36,336 bases of DNA from Knufia peltigerae (lineage: Eukaryota > Ascomycota > Eurotiomycetes > Chaetothyriales > Trichomeriaceae), in contig JAPDRN010000210.1 of assembly GCA_030247855.1 (NCBI GenBank), forward strand, positions 1-36,336, read 5' to 3'. Below, piece by piece: positions 7,703 to 15,185 of the stretch. Each line of letters begins with the position of its first letter. Positions within the stretch are counted from its first letter, which is position 1. The translations under genes and the position numbers were made by a program. A model generated the notes under the pieces. That model saw only the letters and a list, made by a program, of their open reading frames with translations. It searched no databases and was not told the origin of the DNA.

Positions 7703-8776
7703 ATGATCATCCCATCCATGCGTCACCTCGCAGCTTTCGGGCTGTCCGGCCTGCTGGCCACCGCCCTTCCCCTTTCCGCCCAGGCGGCCGAACAATGCGG
7801 CCCGGACGCGATGCGCGAGCATCCACCGCAGGTCAATTTCCGCGTCGACAACGACCTGTTCGGCGGCCGCCACCAGGACCAGGGCTATACCAATGGCGCC
7901 CAGCTGACCCTGGTTTCGCCCAACCTGGTCGACTACACCGATGACCCCTGCCTGCCGCGCCTGGCGCGCTGGGTGAACAGCCACCTGGAGGCACTGCACC
8001 CGGGCAAGTTCGAACAGCAGAACATGATTTTCAGCCTGGCCCAGGGCATCTTCACCCCTACCGACCCGACCCGCAGCGACCTGATCGAGGATGACCGGCC
8101 GTATGCCGGCGTGCTGCTGGTCAGTTTCGGCTTCAACGCGCGCAGTGGCGATCGCCTGCAGACCACCCAGCTGTCGCTGGGCGTGGTCGGGCCGTGGGCG
8201 CAGGGCAAGCAGGTGCAGGACGCCGTGCACAGCGTGCTGGGCGATGAGAAGTTCAAGGGTTGGGACAACCAGTTGCACAACGAACCGGTGTTCATGCTGA
8301 CCCACGAACGCATGCGCCGCTGGCCGGGCGATGCCAGCGTCAATGCCGACGGCTGGGGCTGGGATGCGATCAGCCACTACGGCGGTTCGATCGGCAACCT
8401 GGAAACCAAGGCGAACATCGGCGGCGAAGTGCGCTTCGGCTGGAAGCTGCCGGACGATTTCGGCAGCACCCCGCTGCGCCCGGCCGGCGAGAACACCGCA
8501 CCAACCCGGGGTAGCAAGCCCAGCGGCTGGTCGTGGCACCTGTTTGCCACCACCGATGCGGCGTGGGTGATCCGCGATATCACCCTGGATGGCAACACGT
8601 TCCGCAACAGCCACAGCGTGGACAAGCGTCATGTGGTCGCCCAAGGCGGTTATGGCATCGCGGTGATGCGCGGCCGCTGGAAGTTCGCGATGGCGCGCTA
8701 CCACAGCACCCGCGAATTCGATGGCCAGCGGCAGTCGCCGGTGTTCGGCAGTTTCACCGTCAGCCGTTCGCTGTAA
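7703..8776 (+). CDS. LpxR-like outer-membrane lipid A deacylase (DUF2219)
   Basis: Predicted outer-membrane beta-barrel of 357 residues from the LpxR/DUF2219 family, which removes the 3'-acyloxyacyl chain of lipid A in Salmonella and other bacteria. A signal peptide (GLSGLLATALPLSAQAA) precedes the family motifs VDNDLFGG, DQGYTNGAQ and EDDRPYAGVL. These supply the Asn/Asp/Thr residues near the active site in known members. The chain ends in a short beta strand with aromatic-rich segments, as for a barrel. Two starts are possible, ATG at 7703 or at 7718, and neither has a clear ribosome site. The gene stands alone, pointing toward dacC, and is separated from it by repeats and a bidirectional terminator. 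Whether it acts on Stenotrophomonas lipid A is inference. Confidence 0.87.
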   Translation: MIIPSMRHLAAFGLSGLLATALPLSAQAAEQCGPDAMREHPPQVNFRVDNDLFGGRHQDQGYTNGAQLTLVSPNLVDYTDDPCLPRLARWVNSHLEALHPGKFEQQNMIFSLAQGIFTPTDPTRSDLIEDDRPYAGVLLVSFGFNARSGDRLQTTQLSLGVVGPWAQGKQVQDAVHSVLGDEKFKGWDNQLHNEPVFMLTHERMRRWPGDASVNADGWGWDAISHYGGSIGNLETKANIGGEVRFGWKLPDDFGSTPLRPAGENTAPTRGSKPSGWSWHLFATTDAAWVIRDITLDGNTFRNSHSVDKRHVVAQGGYGIAVMRGRWKFAMARYHSTREFDGQRQSPVFGSFTVSRSL

Positions 8777-8794
8777 GCGATCGGGCTGAGGGTG

Positions 8795-8868
8795 GTAGTG
8801 CCGGCCGCTGGCCGGCTCCAGGTATAGCCGGATGGGCTCATGGGGAGCCGGCCAGCGGCCGGCACTAC
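8795..8868. repeat. Inverted pair of SMAG repeats
   Basis: Two copies of a GTAG-headed palindromic repeat face each other: 8795-8818 begins GTAGTGCCGGCCGCTGGCCG and 8845-8868 is its inverse, ending GGCACTAC. Each can fold alone, or the two can pair into one long stem. The pair lies in the 220-bp gap between the convergent lpxR-like and dacC genes. The same sequence recurs at 34441-34519. Confidence 0.92.
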
Positions 8869-8946
8869 CCGTATCCGGGCGGCATCATGAGCGGCCGGCA
8901 TTACCGGCATCCGGACGGGCTCATGCAGAGCCGGCTCCCGAAACAG

Positions 8947-8972
8947 AAAAGGCCGGCATTCGCCGGCCTTTT
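8947..8972. terminator. Bidirectional rho-independent terminator
   Basis: A 7-bp GC stem (GGCCGGC, loop ATTC, GCCGGCC at 8951-8968) is flanked by AAAA on the left and TTTT on the right, so it reads as an intrinsic terminator on both strands. It lies between the convergent lpxR-like gene and dacC. Confidence 0.88.
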
Positions 8973-8996
8973 CCGTTCACCGCAGCAGGCTGCGGA

Positions 8997-10214
8997 TCAT
9001 TCCGATTCCCACCACATCCAGAAGCTGTCCCACAGGCGCTTGAAGAAGCCGGCCTGCTCGACCGCTGCCACGGCCACCAGCGGCGCTTCGGCCACCAGCT
9101 TGCCATCCAGGGTGACCTTGACGGTGCCGATCTGCTGGCCAGCGGTGAACGGTGCTTCCAGGGTCTTGGGCACGTCGATGCTCGGCTTCAGGTCGTTGTA
9201 GCGACCGCGCGGCACGCTGACCAGCATCGGCTGCGCCACGCCCAGCTGCACCTTGTCGGTGGTGCCCTTCCATACCTTGTGCTCGGCCACGGCCTTGCCC
9301 GGCTCGTACAGGCGGTGGGTCTCGAAGAAGCGGAAGCCCCAGTTCAACAGGGCCAGGCTGTCATCGGCGCGCTGCTTTTCAGACTCGCCGCCCAGCACCA
9401 CCGCGACCAGACGCTGGTCACCGCGCTGGGCCGAGCTCATCAGGCAGTAGCCGGCTTCGGAGGTGTGGCCGGTCTTGATGCCGTCCACGCTGCCATCGCG
9501 CCACAACAGCAGGTTGCGGTTCGGCTGCTTGATGTTGCCGACCTGGAATTCCTTGATCTTGTTGTACGCGTAGGTTTCCGGGTAGTCGCGCACCATCGCG
9601 CGGCCGAGCAGGGCCAGGTCGTAGGCGCTGCTGTGATGGCCCGGGGCGGTCAGGCCATGGGCGTTCACGAAGTGCGAGTTCTTCATGCCGATCTTGGCGG
9701 CGTAGCTGTTCATCAGCGAAGCGAAGGCTTCTTCGCTGCCGGCCACGTGCTCGGCCAGGGCGATCGCGGCGTCATTGCCGGACTGGATCGCCATGCCCTT
9801 TTCCATGTCTTCCAGACGTGCAGTCTGGTTGACCGGGAAGCCGCTGTAGCTGCCGTCGGTGCCAGCGCCACCTTCGCGCCAGGCGCGCTCGCTCATCATC
9901 ACCTGGTCGTCCGGACGGACCTTGCCGTTCTTGACCTCGGCGGCGATCACGTAGGACGTCATCACCTTGGTGATGCTGGCCGGGGCCAGCTGCTCATTGA
10001 CGTTCTCACCTGCCAGTACCTGGCCGGTGGCGTAGTCCATCAGCACCCAGGCCTTGGACACGCGGGGTGCGGGCGCCGGCGGCGTGGCCACGGTGGCGGG
10101 GGCAGCAGCAGCGGCAGGCGTCGGGGTGGCCGGGGTCGGCAGCGGCGTCTGGGCGGAGGCCAGGCCCACCACCAGGGTGGCGGCCAGGGCAGTGGCGGCG
10201 GAACGGAAATTCAT
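8997..10214 (-). CDS. dacC: D-alanyl-D-alanine carboxypeptidase (PBP5/6 family)
   Basis: Membrane-anchored periplasmic enzyme that trims the terminal D-Ala from peptidoglycan stem pentapeptides and so controls cross-linking and cell shape. The 405-residue protein has a signal peptide ending near ASAQ and a Pro/Ala linker. All three penicillin-binding motifs are intact: SITK at 80-83, SGN at 145-147 and KTG at 247-249. The C-terminal beta domain ends with an amphipathic helix, FFKRLWDSFWMWWESE, the usual membrane anchor. The ATG at 10214 gives a proper signal peptide, and a longer frame to 10289 does not. It is the last gene of the mltB-rlpA-dacC set. It could equally be named dacA. Confidence 0.95.
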   Translation of the reverse strand: MNFRSAATALAATLVVGLASAQTPLPTPATPTPAAAAAPATVATPPAPAPRVSKAWVLMDYATGQVLAGENVNEQLAPASITKVMTSYVIAAEVKNGKVRPDDQVMMSERAWREGGAGTDGSYSGFPVNQTARLEDMEKGMAIQSGNDAAIALAEHVAGSEEAFASLMNSYAAKIGMKNSHFVNAHGLTAPGHHSSAYDLALLGRAMVRDYPETYAYNKIKEFQVGNIKQPNRNLLLWRDGSVDGIKTGHTSEAGYCLMSSAQRGDQRLVAVVLGGESEKQRADDSLALLNWGFRFFETHRLYEPGKAVAEHKVWKGTTDKVQLGVAQPMLVSVPRGRYNDLKPSIDVPKTLEAPFTAGQQIGTVKVTLDGKLVAEAPLVAVAAVEQAGFFKRLWDSFWMWWESE

Positions 10215-10316
10215 GGGACAGCAGGCTCCAGGGGACGGCCGGAAAATGAAGGATGGGGCGAGGTGACCATTGTAAGGCCGGGGTGGCAAGGGCCGGCAGC
10301 ACCGGCCCGGGCGGAA

Positions 10317-11561
10317 TCAGTCCTTGACGATCTGTGGCGAGCCAAAGCCCAGACCCGAGATGCGCCCGGCAAGTTCCGCCGCGCTGGCATGGTCGCTGGC
10401 GGGAACCCGCAGGCGCCACAGGGTACGCCCCCCGGCAGCGATGTCGCTGATGGTGGCACCGACGATGCCGGCGGCGTTGAGCTGGCCCATCGCCCGGTTG
10501 GCGTTGTCGCGGTTGGAGAAGCTGGCGACCTGCAGCATCACCGCGCCCACCACCTTCTGCGACAGGCTGGGGCTGCTGGCCGGGGCCGGGCCGCGCGGCA
10601 CGGCGGTGGCCACGACCGGCGCTGCGGGGCGCGACGCGGGTGCGCTGGGCGGTAGGCTGCTGACCGCCACCTCCGGCATCGTACTGACCGCGGCCTGGGT
10701 GGTAGCCGGCTGCCCACGCTCGGGCGCGGCGTCGGCCGGCAGGCGCTTGACCAGGCGATCGATGTCACTGTCGGCGACCGCGCGTGCGGCAGGTGCAGGG
10801 CGGGCGCTGGCGACGGCAGCGGTGGCCGCAGCCGCTTCAGCAGCACGGCGCTCGCGGCGCGACGGCTTCTGCGCCATCAGGTTGGTTTCACCCGGCTGCA
10901 CCGCGCGCACTTCCACGTTGCCGGTACCGCGCTGAGTGATGCCCAAGCGCACGGCGGCGGCATAGCTGAGATCGACCACGCGGCCATCGTGGAACGGACC
11001 ACGATCATTGACGCGCACGATCACCGATTCGCCATTGTCCAGGTTGGTCACGCGGGCGAAGCTGGGCAGCGGCAAGGTCTTGTGCGCAGCGGTGAACTGG
11101 TACATGTCATAGACCTCGCGGTTCGAGGTCAGGCGGCCGTGGAACTTGGCGCCATAGTACGAAGCAGTGCCACGCTCGACGTAGTTGCGGGTGTCGTCGA
11201 GCACCTTGTACTGCTTGCCCAGCACCACGTAGGGCGATTTGTTGCCGATCGCCGATCGGTCTTCATTGGTGACCAGCGGCTCGGGAATGCAGGCCACGTT
11301 GGGCACGTAACTGGGCGTGGTGTCTTTCACACCGGGCTTGTACAGGCCACCGGCGGTGTAGTTGCCACGCGTGGACATGTCCTCGGTGGCGGCCGCGTAC
11401 GGCGAGCCCTCCGGACAATGCGCCGGACGCCCGCCCTTGCCCTGCACCACCGTGCTGGACGTCTTGCCACCGTGGCCGGCGGTCGCCGGCTTCTTCGGCG
11501 CGCTGCTGCAGGCGGCCAGCGCGAGGACGATCAATCCAGGGACCAGCCATCTGATGTTCAT
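10317..11561 (-). CDS. rlpA: Septal-ring lytic transglycosylase RlpA lipoprotein
   Basis: Outer-membrane lipoprotein that cleaves naked glycan strands at the division septum. The 414-residue protein has a lipobox (LALAACSS, lipidated Cys near 18). A double-psi beta-barrel domain covers about residues 125-235 (GTASYYGAKFHGRLTSN through RVNDRGPFHDGRVVDLS), followed by a long Ala/Pro linker. A C-terminal SPOR domain that binds denuded peptidoglycan runs from MLQVASFSNRDNA to FGSPQIVKD. The ATG overlaps the mltB stop as ATGA, so the two hydrolases are translationally coupled, and dacC follows after about 100 bp. This places peptidoglycan remodelling enzymes beside the mre-mrd elongation genes, as in E. 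coli. Confidence 0.96.
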   Translation of the reverse strand: MNIRWLVPGLIVLALAACSSAPKKPATAGHGGKTSSTVVQGKGGRPAHCPEGSPYAAATEDMSTRGNYTAGGLYKPGVKDTTPSYVPNVACIPEPLVTNEDRSAIGNKSPYVVLGKQYKVLDDTRNYVERGTASYYGAKFHGRLTSNREVYDMYQFTAAHKTLPLPSFARVTNLDNGESVIVRVNDRGPFHDGRVVDLSYAAAVRLGITQRGTGNVEVRAVQPGETNLMAQKPSRRERRAAEAAAATAAVASARPAPAARAVADSDIDRLVKRLPADAAPERGQPATTQAAVSTMPEVAVSSLPPSAPASRPAAPVVATAVPRGPAPASSPSLSQKVVGAVMLQVASFSNRDNANRAMGQLNAAGIVGATISDIAAGGRTLWRLRVPASDHASAAELAGRISGLGFGSPQIVKD

Positions 11562-12703
11562 GCCGGGGGCAGCTCCTGTCCGGCAATGGCCTGCGACAAC
11601 TGGAACACGGCCATCGCGTACATCTTCGAGAGGTTGTAGCGGGTGATTGCGTAGTAGTTCTGGAAGCCCAGCCAGTACTGCTTGCCGGTGCTGCCTTCAA
11701 GCGTGATGGGGGTGGCGGTGGCGCCCGGCTGCACCGGTGCGCTGGGCTGGTAGCCGCGCTGGGCCAGATCGGACAGCGACCAGGTGGGCATCCACTCGGT
11801 CGGATTGAACTCTTCGCGGCCGGCAGCGAGCGTGGCAGGCACGGCGACCTGGCCGCCGCGCACCCAACCGCCCTTCTTCACGAAGTAGTTGGCGATGGAG
11901 GAGAACACGTCGTCGTAGCTGGTGAACAAGTCACGGCGACCATCGCCGTTGCCGTCCACCGCGTAATCCAGATAGCTGGAGGGCATGAACTGGCCCATGC
12001 CCATCGCGCCGGCATAGCTGCCCTTGAGCGTGGTGATGTCCAGCTTTTCCTCGCGACCGAGTTCGAACAGCTTGGCCAGTTCATCGCGGAAGAACAGCTC
12101 GCGGCGCACTTCGCGCTCCAGCTTGGCTGGGTCGCCACTGCGCGGGTAATAGAAGGCCAGCGTATACAAGGCGTCGAGCACGCGATGGCTGCCGGCATTC
12201 TTGCCGTAGCTGGTTTCCACGCCGATGATCGCCACGATTACTTCCGCCGGCACGCCGGTGCGCTGCTGCACACGGTCCAGTTCGGCGCGATGCTGGGCAA
12301 GAAACGCCTTGCCGCCATCGATGCGTGCCTTGCTGATGAACATCGGCCGGTATTCGTTCCACGGCTTGACCCGCTCTGCCGGCCGCGACATGGCGGCGAT
12401 GATCGGCTGGCGCACCTGCGCCTGGTCGAGCACGTTGCGGATCTCGTCGGGCTTGAGGCCGTAGCGCTTGGCAGTGTCGGCAATGAATCTGGCGCGCGCG
12501 GTTTCGAACGGCACCGGGGTGAGATCGACCGGCGTTGCCGTAGCGGCTGGCGCTTCAGGCGCGGCTTCGGCCGGGGCCTGAGGCTTGGCCGCCGGGTGGC
12601 GCGGCGTACTGCTGGCCTGGGGCGAAGTCGGTGGGGACGTCGGCTGGGTCGCACAGGCGACCAGGCCGAGGGTGAGCATGCAGGCCAGAGAACGTCGAAT
12701 CAT
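11558..12703 (-). CDS. mltB: Membrane-bound lytic murein transglycosylase B
   Basis: Outer-membrane lipoprotein that cleaves the MurNAc-GlcNAc bond to yield anhydromuropeptides, used in wall turnover and beta-lactamase signalling. The 381-residue protein carries a lipobox (LGLVACAT, Cys 17) and a Ser/Pro/Ala linker. The SLT domain has the catalytic glutamate near residue 163 in GVETSYGKNAG, then SYAGAMGMGQFMPSSYLDYAVD and an EF-hand-like DGNGDGRRD segment. The ATG at 12703 is preferred to the adjacent GTG at 12706. The stop overlaps rlpA. An 815-bp stretch without a convincing gene lies upstream, where rodA would normally be adjacent. Confidence 0.96.
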   Translation of the reverse strand: MIRRSLACMLTLGLVACATQPTSPPTSPQASSTPRHPAAKPQAPAEAAPEAPAATATPVDLTPVPFETARARFIADTAKRYGLKPDEIRNVLDQAQVRQPIIAAMSRPAERVKPWNEYRPMFISKARIDGGKAFLAQHRAELDRVQQRTGVPAEVIVAIIGVETSYGKNAGSHRVLDALYTLAFYYPRSGDPAKLEREVRRELFFRDELAKLFELGREEKLDITTLKGSYAGAMGMGQFMPSSYLDYAVDGNGDGRRDLFTSYDDVFSSIANYFVKKGGWVRGGQVAVPATLAAGREEFNPTEWMPTWSLSDLAQRGYQPSAPVQPGATATPITLEGSTGKQYWLGFQNYYAITRYNLSKMYAMAVFQLSQAIAGQELPPA

Positions 12704-13190
12704 CACCGCAGGTTAGCAGGTCATGGATGAATTAAAACCCCTAAGGCCATGAATCACAACGATTTGCTCGCGTTCAGCACGAAATGTGAAGGCGTCGTGA
12801 TTGACCTACCCCATTCAGGTAGAGGTTGCCGGTTGCGTCCCCATCCCCGCAGACGCAACCGGCCACCGGACCCGGTCGGTACCTGCGCGGCTGCCGCTCC
12901 CCAGTGGCAGTGCTCCGCGCTCCTTGTACCTGTTGGATCAGTACTGCTTTCCCATCCGACGCCCCTCGCGCTGCATCAAAGACGGCGCGCCATGCCGAAC
13001 GGGCCGCCATTGTGCAGGCCGATTGCGACAAGTCCATTGATCAGGATCAACGCGGCGTCAAAATGTGAATTGGCGCCCACTTTTAAAGGAACTTCGTCAG
13101 CGGGCATGCTGCTGTGCGGCGTTGTGGGAACGATTACAGAAATGGCCTTGCGCAGATTCATGCGTGCATCGGCGGCGAAGGTCGGCGAAC
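12704..13190. other. Gene-poor stretch upstream of mltB
   Basis: No convincing coding region is seen. It must contain the mltB promoter and reads as the left end of the intrusion between rodA and mltB. The only frame with protein-like character is a minus-strand ORF of 61 codons at 12976-13161, listed separately. Confidence 0.5.
12976..13161 (-). CDS. Possible small hypothetical protein, weak
   Basis: A 61-residue frame starting at ATG 13161. The part around ANSHFDAALILINGLVAIGL looks like a short hydrophobic helix, and the preceding sequence (VIVPTTPHSSMPADEVPLKV) is not obviously antisense noise. There is no Shine-Dalgarno sequence and I recognise no family. It may be a remnant of a gene broken when the region was rearranged, or simply a chance frame. 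Confidence 0.22.
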   Translation of the reverse strand: MNLRKAISVIVPTTPHSSMPADEVPLKVGANSHFDAALILINGLVAIGLHNGGPFGMARRL

Positions 13191-13372
13191 GGCGCAGCCC
13201 CTCGTGGGTGGCCGCTGAAAGCAACAGCCGTGGTTGGCCGGGCGGGTGGGGTTCGTGGGGGACGCCGTGAATCCGTCCATGGAGGCTTGGCCGCGCCCTC
13301 CATGGCGCGGACACCCCCGCGAACCCCACCCGCCCGGCCTCTGACGGTTTCCTGCGACGTCCACCCACGCAA
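13191..13372. repeat. Long palindromic dispersed element, copy 1 (inverted relative to copy 2)
   Basis: The outer stem has 26-nt arms at 13236-13261 and 13314-13339 with one mismatch, beginning GGCCGGGCGGGTGGGG. A second nested palindrome around CCATGGAGG and CCTCCATGG lies inside. The flanks (GGCGCAGCCCCTCGTGGGTGG at the left, ending near ACCCACGCAA) match the inverse complement of the element at 16960-17088. No transposase is present, so this is a REP/MITE-like non-autonomous repeat. The stem could also act as a terminator downstream of the second rodA. Confidence 0.85.
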
Positions 13373-13419
13373 GATGAAAGGGAAGATCAAAAGCAAAAGC
13401 CGCATGGCTGTGTCTGCTC

Positions 13420-13517
13420 AGAGCGAAGCGACCCGCTGTTGCTCTTCGCCTTTCTTTTCTCTTTGCGTGGGTGGACGCCACAGGAACGTGTCCGTGGCCG
13501 GGTAGATGGGCTGCGCA
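13420..13517. repeat. Partial direct copy of the dispersed element abutting the rodA2 stop
   Basis: Starts AGAGCGAAGCGACCCGCT, passes through CTTTGCGTGGGTGG and ends at GGGCTGCGCA. It matches 16928-17019 in the same orientation with scattered differences, but lacks the complete palindrome. It ends 2 bp short of the rodA2 stop codon. Each of the two rodA genes therefore has a copy of this element just downstream. Confidence 0.82.
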
Positions 13518-13518
13518 C

Positions 13519-14595
13519 CTACGCGTGTACCGGCCGATGCCCACGCACGGCCATCACCAGGCCGATCCCCGCCAGCAACGACACCGCCGAGGTACCGCCG
13601 TAACTGATCAACGGCATCGGAATGCCCACCACCGGCAGCAAGCCGGAAATCATCCCGCCGTTGACCAGCACGTAGACGAAGAACGCCAGGCCGAGGCTGC
13701 CGGCCAACAGCCGCGCGTGGGTGTCGCGTGCCTGCACCGCGATCGACAGGCAACGCCCGACCACGAACAGATACAAGGCGAACACCGTCACCACGCCGAT
13801 CCAGCCGAATTCCTCGGCCAACACCGAGAACGCGAAATCGGTGGTGTACTCGGGCAGGAAATCCAACGTGGCCTGTGTGCCGTGGCCCCAGCCGCGCCCC
13901 TGCATGCCACCGGAGCCGATGGCGATGCGCGACTGCAGGATGTTCCAACCGGTGCCCAAGGGATCGGCGGCCGGATCCAGGAAGGTCAGTACACGGTTCT
14001 TCTGGTACTGCCGCAGCAGCCCGAACCACGCCAGTGGCGCAGCCACCGATACCGCAGTCAAGCCGGCCACCACCCAGCGCCATTGCAGCCCAGCCAGCAG
14101 CAATGCAAACACGCCGCTGGCCGTCACCAGGGTGGCAGTGCCGAGATTGGGCTGCATCAGGATCAGCAGCGCTGGCACCCCGATCAGCACTGCGGCCGTC
14201 AGCACCGTGCGCGGCGATGGCGGCAGCGGCTGGCGGTGCAGATACCAGGCCATCATCAACGGCAGGCTGAGCTTGAGCAGTTCCGAAGGCTGCAGGTAGA
14301 ACACGCCGAGGTTGAGCCAGCGCTGCCCGTATTTGCCGGTGCCGATCACATACACCGCCATCAACGGCAGCATCGACAGTGCATAGATCGCCGGCGTCCA
14401 CGCGCGCAGGCGCAGCAGCGAAATCCGCGACAACAGCCACATCGCCACCAGGCCACCGGCGAAGCGCATCGCCTGCCCATGCACCGGCCCGTTCACGCTG
14501 TGCAGCACCGCCAGGCCCGCGCCCATCAGGATCAACAACGCGATCAGCAACGGCAGATCGATCGTGCGGACCGCCTCACGGCAGCCGCCAAGCAT
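13519..14595 (-). CDS. Second RodA/FtsW-family (SEDS) protein, paralogue of rodA
   Basis: Polytopic inner-membrane protein of 358 residues from the SEDS family of peptidoglycan glycosyltransferases. It closely parallels the RodA at 17101-18213: RWLNLGVFYLQPSELLKLSLP and LPEYTTDFAFSVLAEEFGW (containing the conserved Asp of the SEDS active site), then the C-terminal LPVVGIPMPLISYGGTSAVS. The motifs are intact, so it is probably functional. The ATG at 14595, preceded by GGAAA, aligns with the start of the other RodA. The open frame runs further to a TTG at 14733 that falls inside an operator and is not credible. It is transcribed divergently from hipBA across 332 bp and stands apart from the mre operon. 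No partner PBP lies beside it. Confidence 0.88.
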   Translation of the reverse strand: MLGGCREAVRTIDLPLLIALLILMGAGLAVLHSVNGPVHGQAMRFAGGLVAMWLLSRISLLRLRAWTPAIYALSMLPLMAVYVIGTGKYGQRWLNLGVFYLQPSELLKLSLPLMMAWYLHRQPLPPSPRTVLTAAVLIGVPALLILMQPNLGTATLVTASGVFALLLAGLQWRWVVAGLTAVSVAAPLAWFGLLRQYQKNRVLTFLDPAADPLGTGWNILQSRIAIGSGGMQGRGWGHGTQATLDFLPEYTTDFAFSVLAEEFGWIGVVTVFALYLFVVGRCLSIAVQARDTHARLLAGSLGLAFFVYVLVNGGMISGLLPVVGIPMPLISYGGTSAVSLLAGIGLVMAVRGHRPVHA

Positions 14596-14732
14596 TCGTT
14601 TCCATTTCACCCGTGGCACGGTAGCAACCGGCGCTTTCGTGAAGCTGTCAGCTACAGCGGGCGTGTTCGGCCGGGCGCATGCTGTGCTGTCTTTCGCGGA
14701 GTGCCTTCCAACCAAACGGGCGCCGCCACGCA

Positions 14733-14752
14733 ATTAGACGTACTCGTCGAAT
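14733..14752. promoter_or_regulatory. Predicted HipB operator O1
   Basis: A 20-bp imperfect palindrome, ATTAGACGTACTCGTCGAAT. It is the most diverged of four sites that share ATTAGAC at the left; here the right half is GTCGAAT. It lies 138 bp upstream of the second rodA start and 40 bp from O2. Confidence 0.75.
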
Positions 14753-14772
14753 ATTCGGTGAAATTCCATAAA

Positions 14773-14792
14773 ATTAGACGTATCAATCTAAT
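14773..14792. promoter_or_regulatory. Predicted HipB operator O2
   Basis: A 20-bp palindrome, ATTAGACGTATCAATCTAAT, with ATTAGA/TCTAAT arms. It is spaced exactly 40 bp from O1, close to four helical turns, so dimers on the two sites would sit on roughly the same face. Confidence 0.82.
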
Positions 14793-14863
14793 TTCCACGC
14801 AACCAAGGTGGCGGAGCGCTCCCAAAGAGACATCCACGGGCTGAATGCCAACACCATTTTTAC

Positions 14864-14891
14864 TTGAATATTAGACCAATACATCTAATAT
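14864..14891 (+). promoter_or_regulatory. Predicted hipBA promoter
   Basis: A -35 box TTGAAT (14864-14869), a 16-bp spacer and a -10 box TAATAT (14886-14891) form a good sigma-70 promoter pointing at hipB, with an expected start near 14898. The spacer is filled by operator O3, which overlaps the -10 box. Bound repressor should therefore exclude RNA polymerase, giving autoregulation. Confidence 0.72.
14870..14889. promoter_or_regulatory. Predicted HipB operator O3
   Basis: A 20-bp palindrome, ATTAGACCAATACATCTAAT. It lies between the -35 and -10 boxes of the predicted hipBA promoter and shares 4 bp with the -10 box. Confidence 0.85.
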
Positions 14892-14909
14892 TCGCACTCA
14901 ATCTCAATA

Positions 14910-14929
14910 ATTAGACTTATTCATCTAAT
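14910..14929. promoter_or_regulatory. Predicted HipB operator O4, overlapping the hipB start codon
   Basis: A 20-bp palindrome, ATTAGACTTATTCATCTAAT, spaced 40 bp from O3, the same spacing as O1 to O2. Its last two bases are the A and T of the hipB start codon, so bound protein would block early elongation as well as initiation. No Shine-Dalgarno sequence is visible here. Confidence 0.85.
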
Positions 14930-15185
14930 GCAGACTCTCGCCGAACTTGGCTTGGCGGTGGCCGAGCGCCGCCGGGCGCTGGGCATGACCCAGATTGAAG
15001 TCGCCGCGCAAGCCGGGGTGGCGTCCGATACGTTGTCCCGTTTCGAACTGGGCAAGGCCACCGACTTTGGTGCCCGCAAGCTGCTGGCGGTGCTGGCCGT
15101 GCTGGGCATGGAGATGCAGTACAGCATGGAAGGCCATAGCGGCTCGTTGGAGTCGCTTGCCCGTGAGCATGGGCTGCGGCGATGA
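14928..15185 (+). CDS. hipB: HipB-like antitoxin, Xre-family DNA-binding protein
   Basis: An 85-residue helix-turn-helix protein. In HipBA systems the antitoxin dimer binds operators upstream of its own operon and sequesters the HipA kinase. The HTH covers about residues 8-55: ERRRALGMTQIEVAAQAGVA, then SDTLSRFELGKATDFGARKL, typical of Cro/C1-type repressors. A short tail (HSGSLESLAREHGLRR) follows. The ATG at 14928 overlaps operator O4, and no ribosome-binding site is visible, so translation may be inefficient or may depend on unstructured AU-rich leader RNA. Its stop overlaps the hipA start as ATGA. The AT-rich upstream region contrasts with the GC-rich neighbours and supports acquisition. 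Confidence 0.9.
   Translation: MQTLAELGLAVAERRRALGMTQIEVAAQAGVASDTLSRFELGKATDFGARKLLAVLAVLGMEMQYSMEGHSGSLESLAREHGLRR

Noticed and set aside
13418..14440. Minus-strand 340-codon frame overlapping the second rodA
   Set aside because: It is in another phase of the same strand with Ala/Arg-rich shadow composition. The SEDS motifs lie in the 13519-14595 frame.
14596..14733. N-terminal extension of the second rodA to a TTG at 14733
   Set aside because: The extra 46 residues have no counterpart in the other RodA, the TTG lies inside operator O1, and the ATG at 14595 aligns with the family start.
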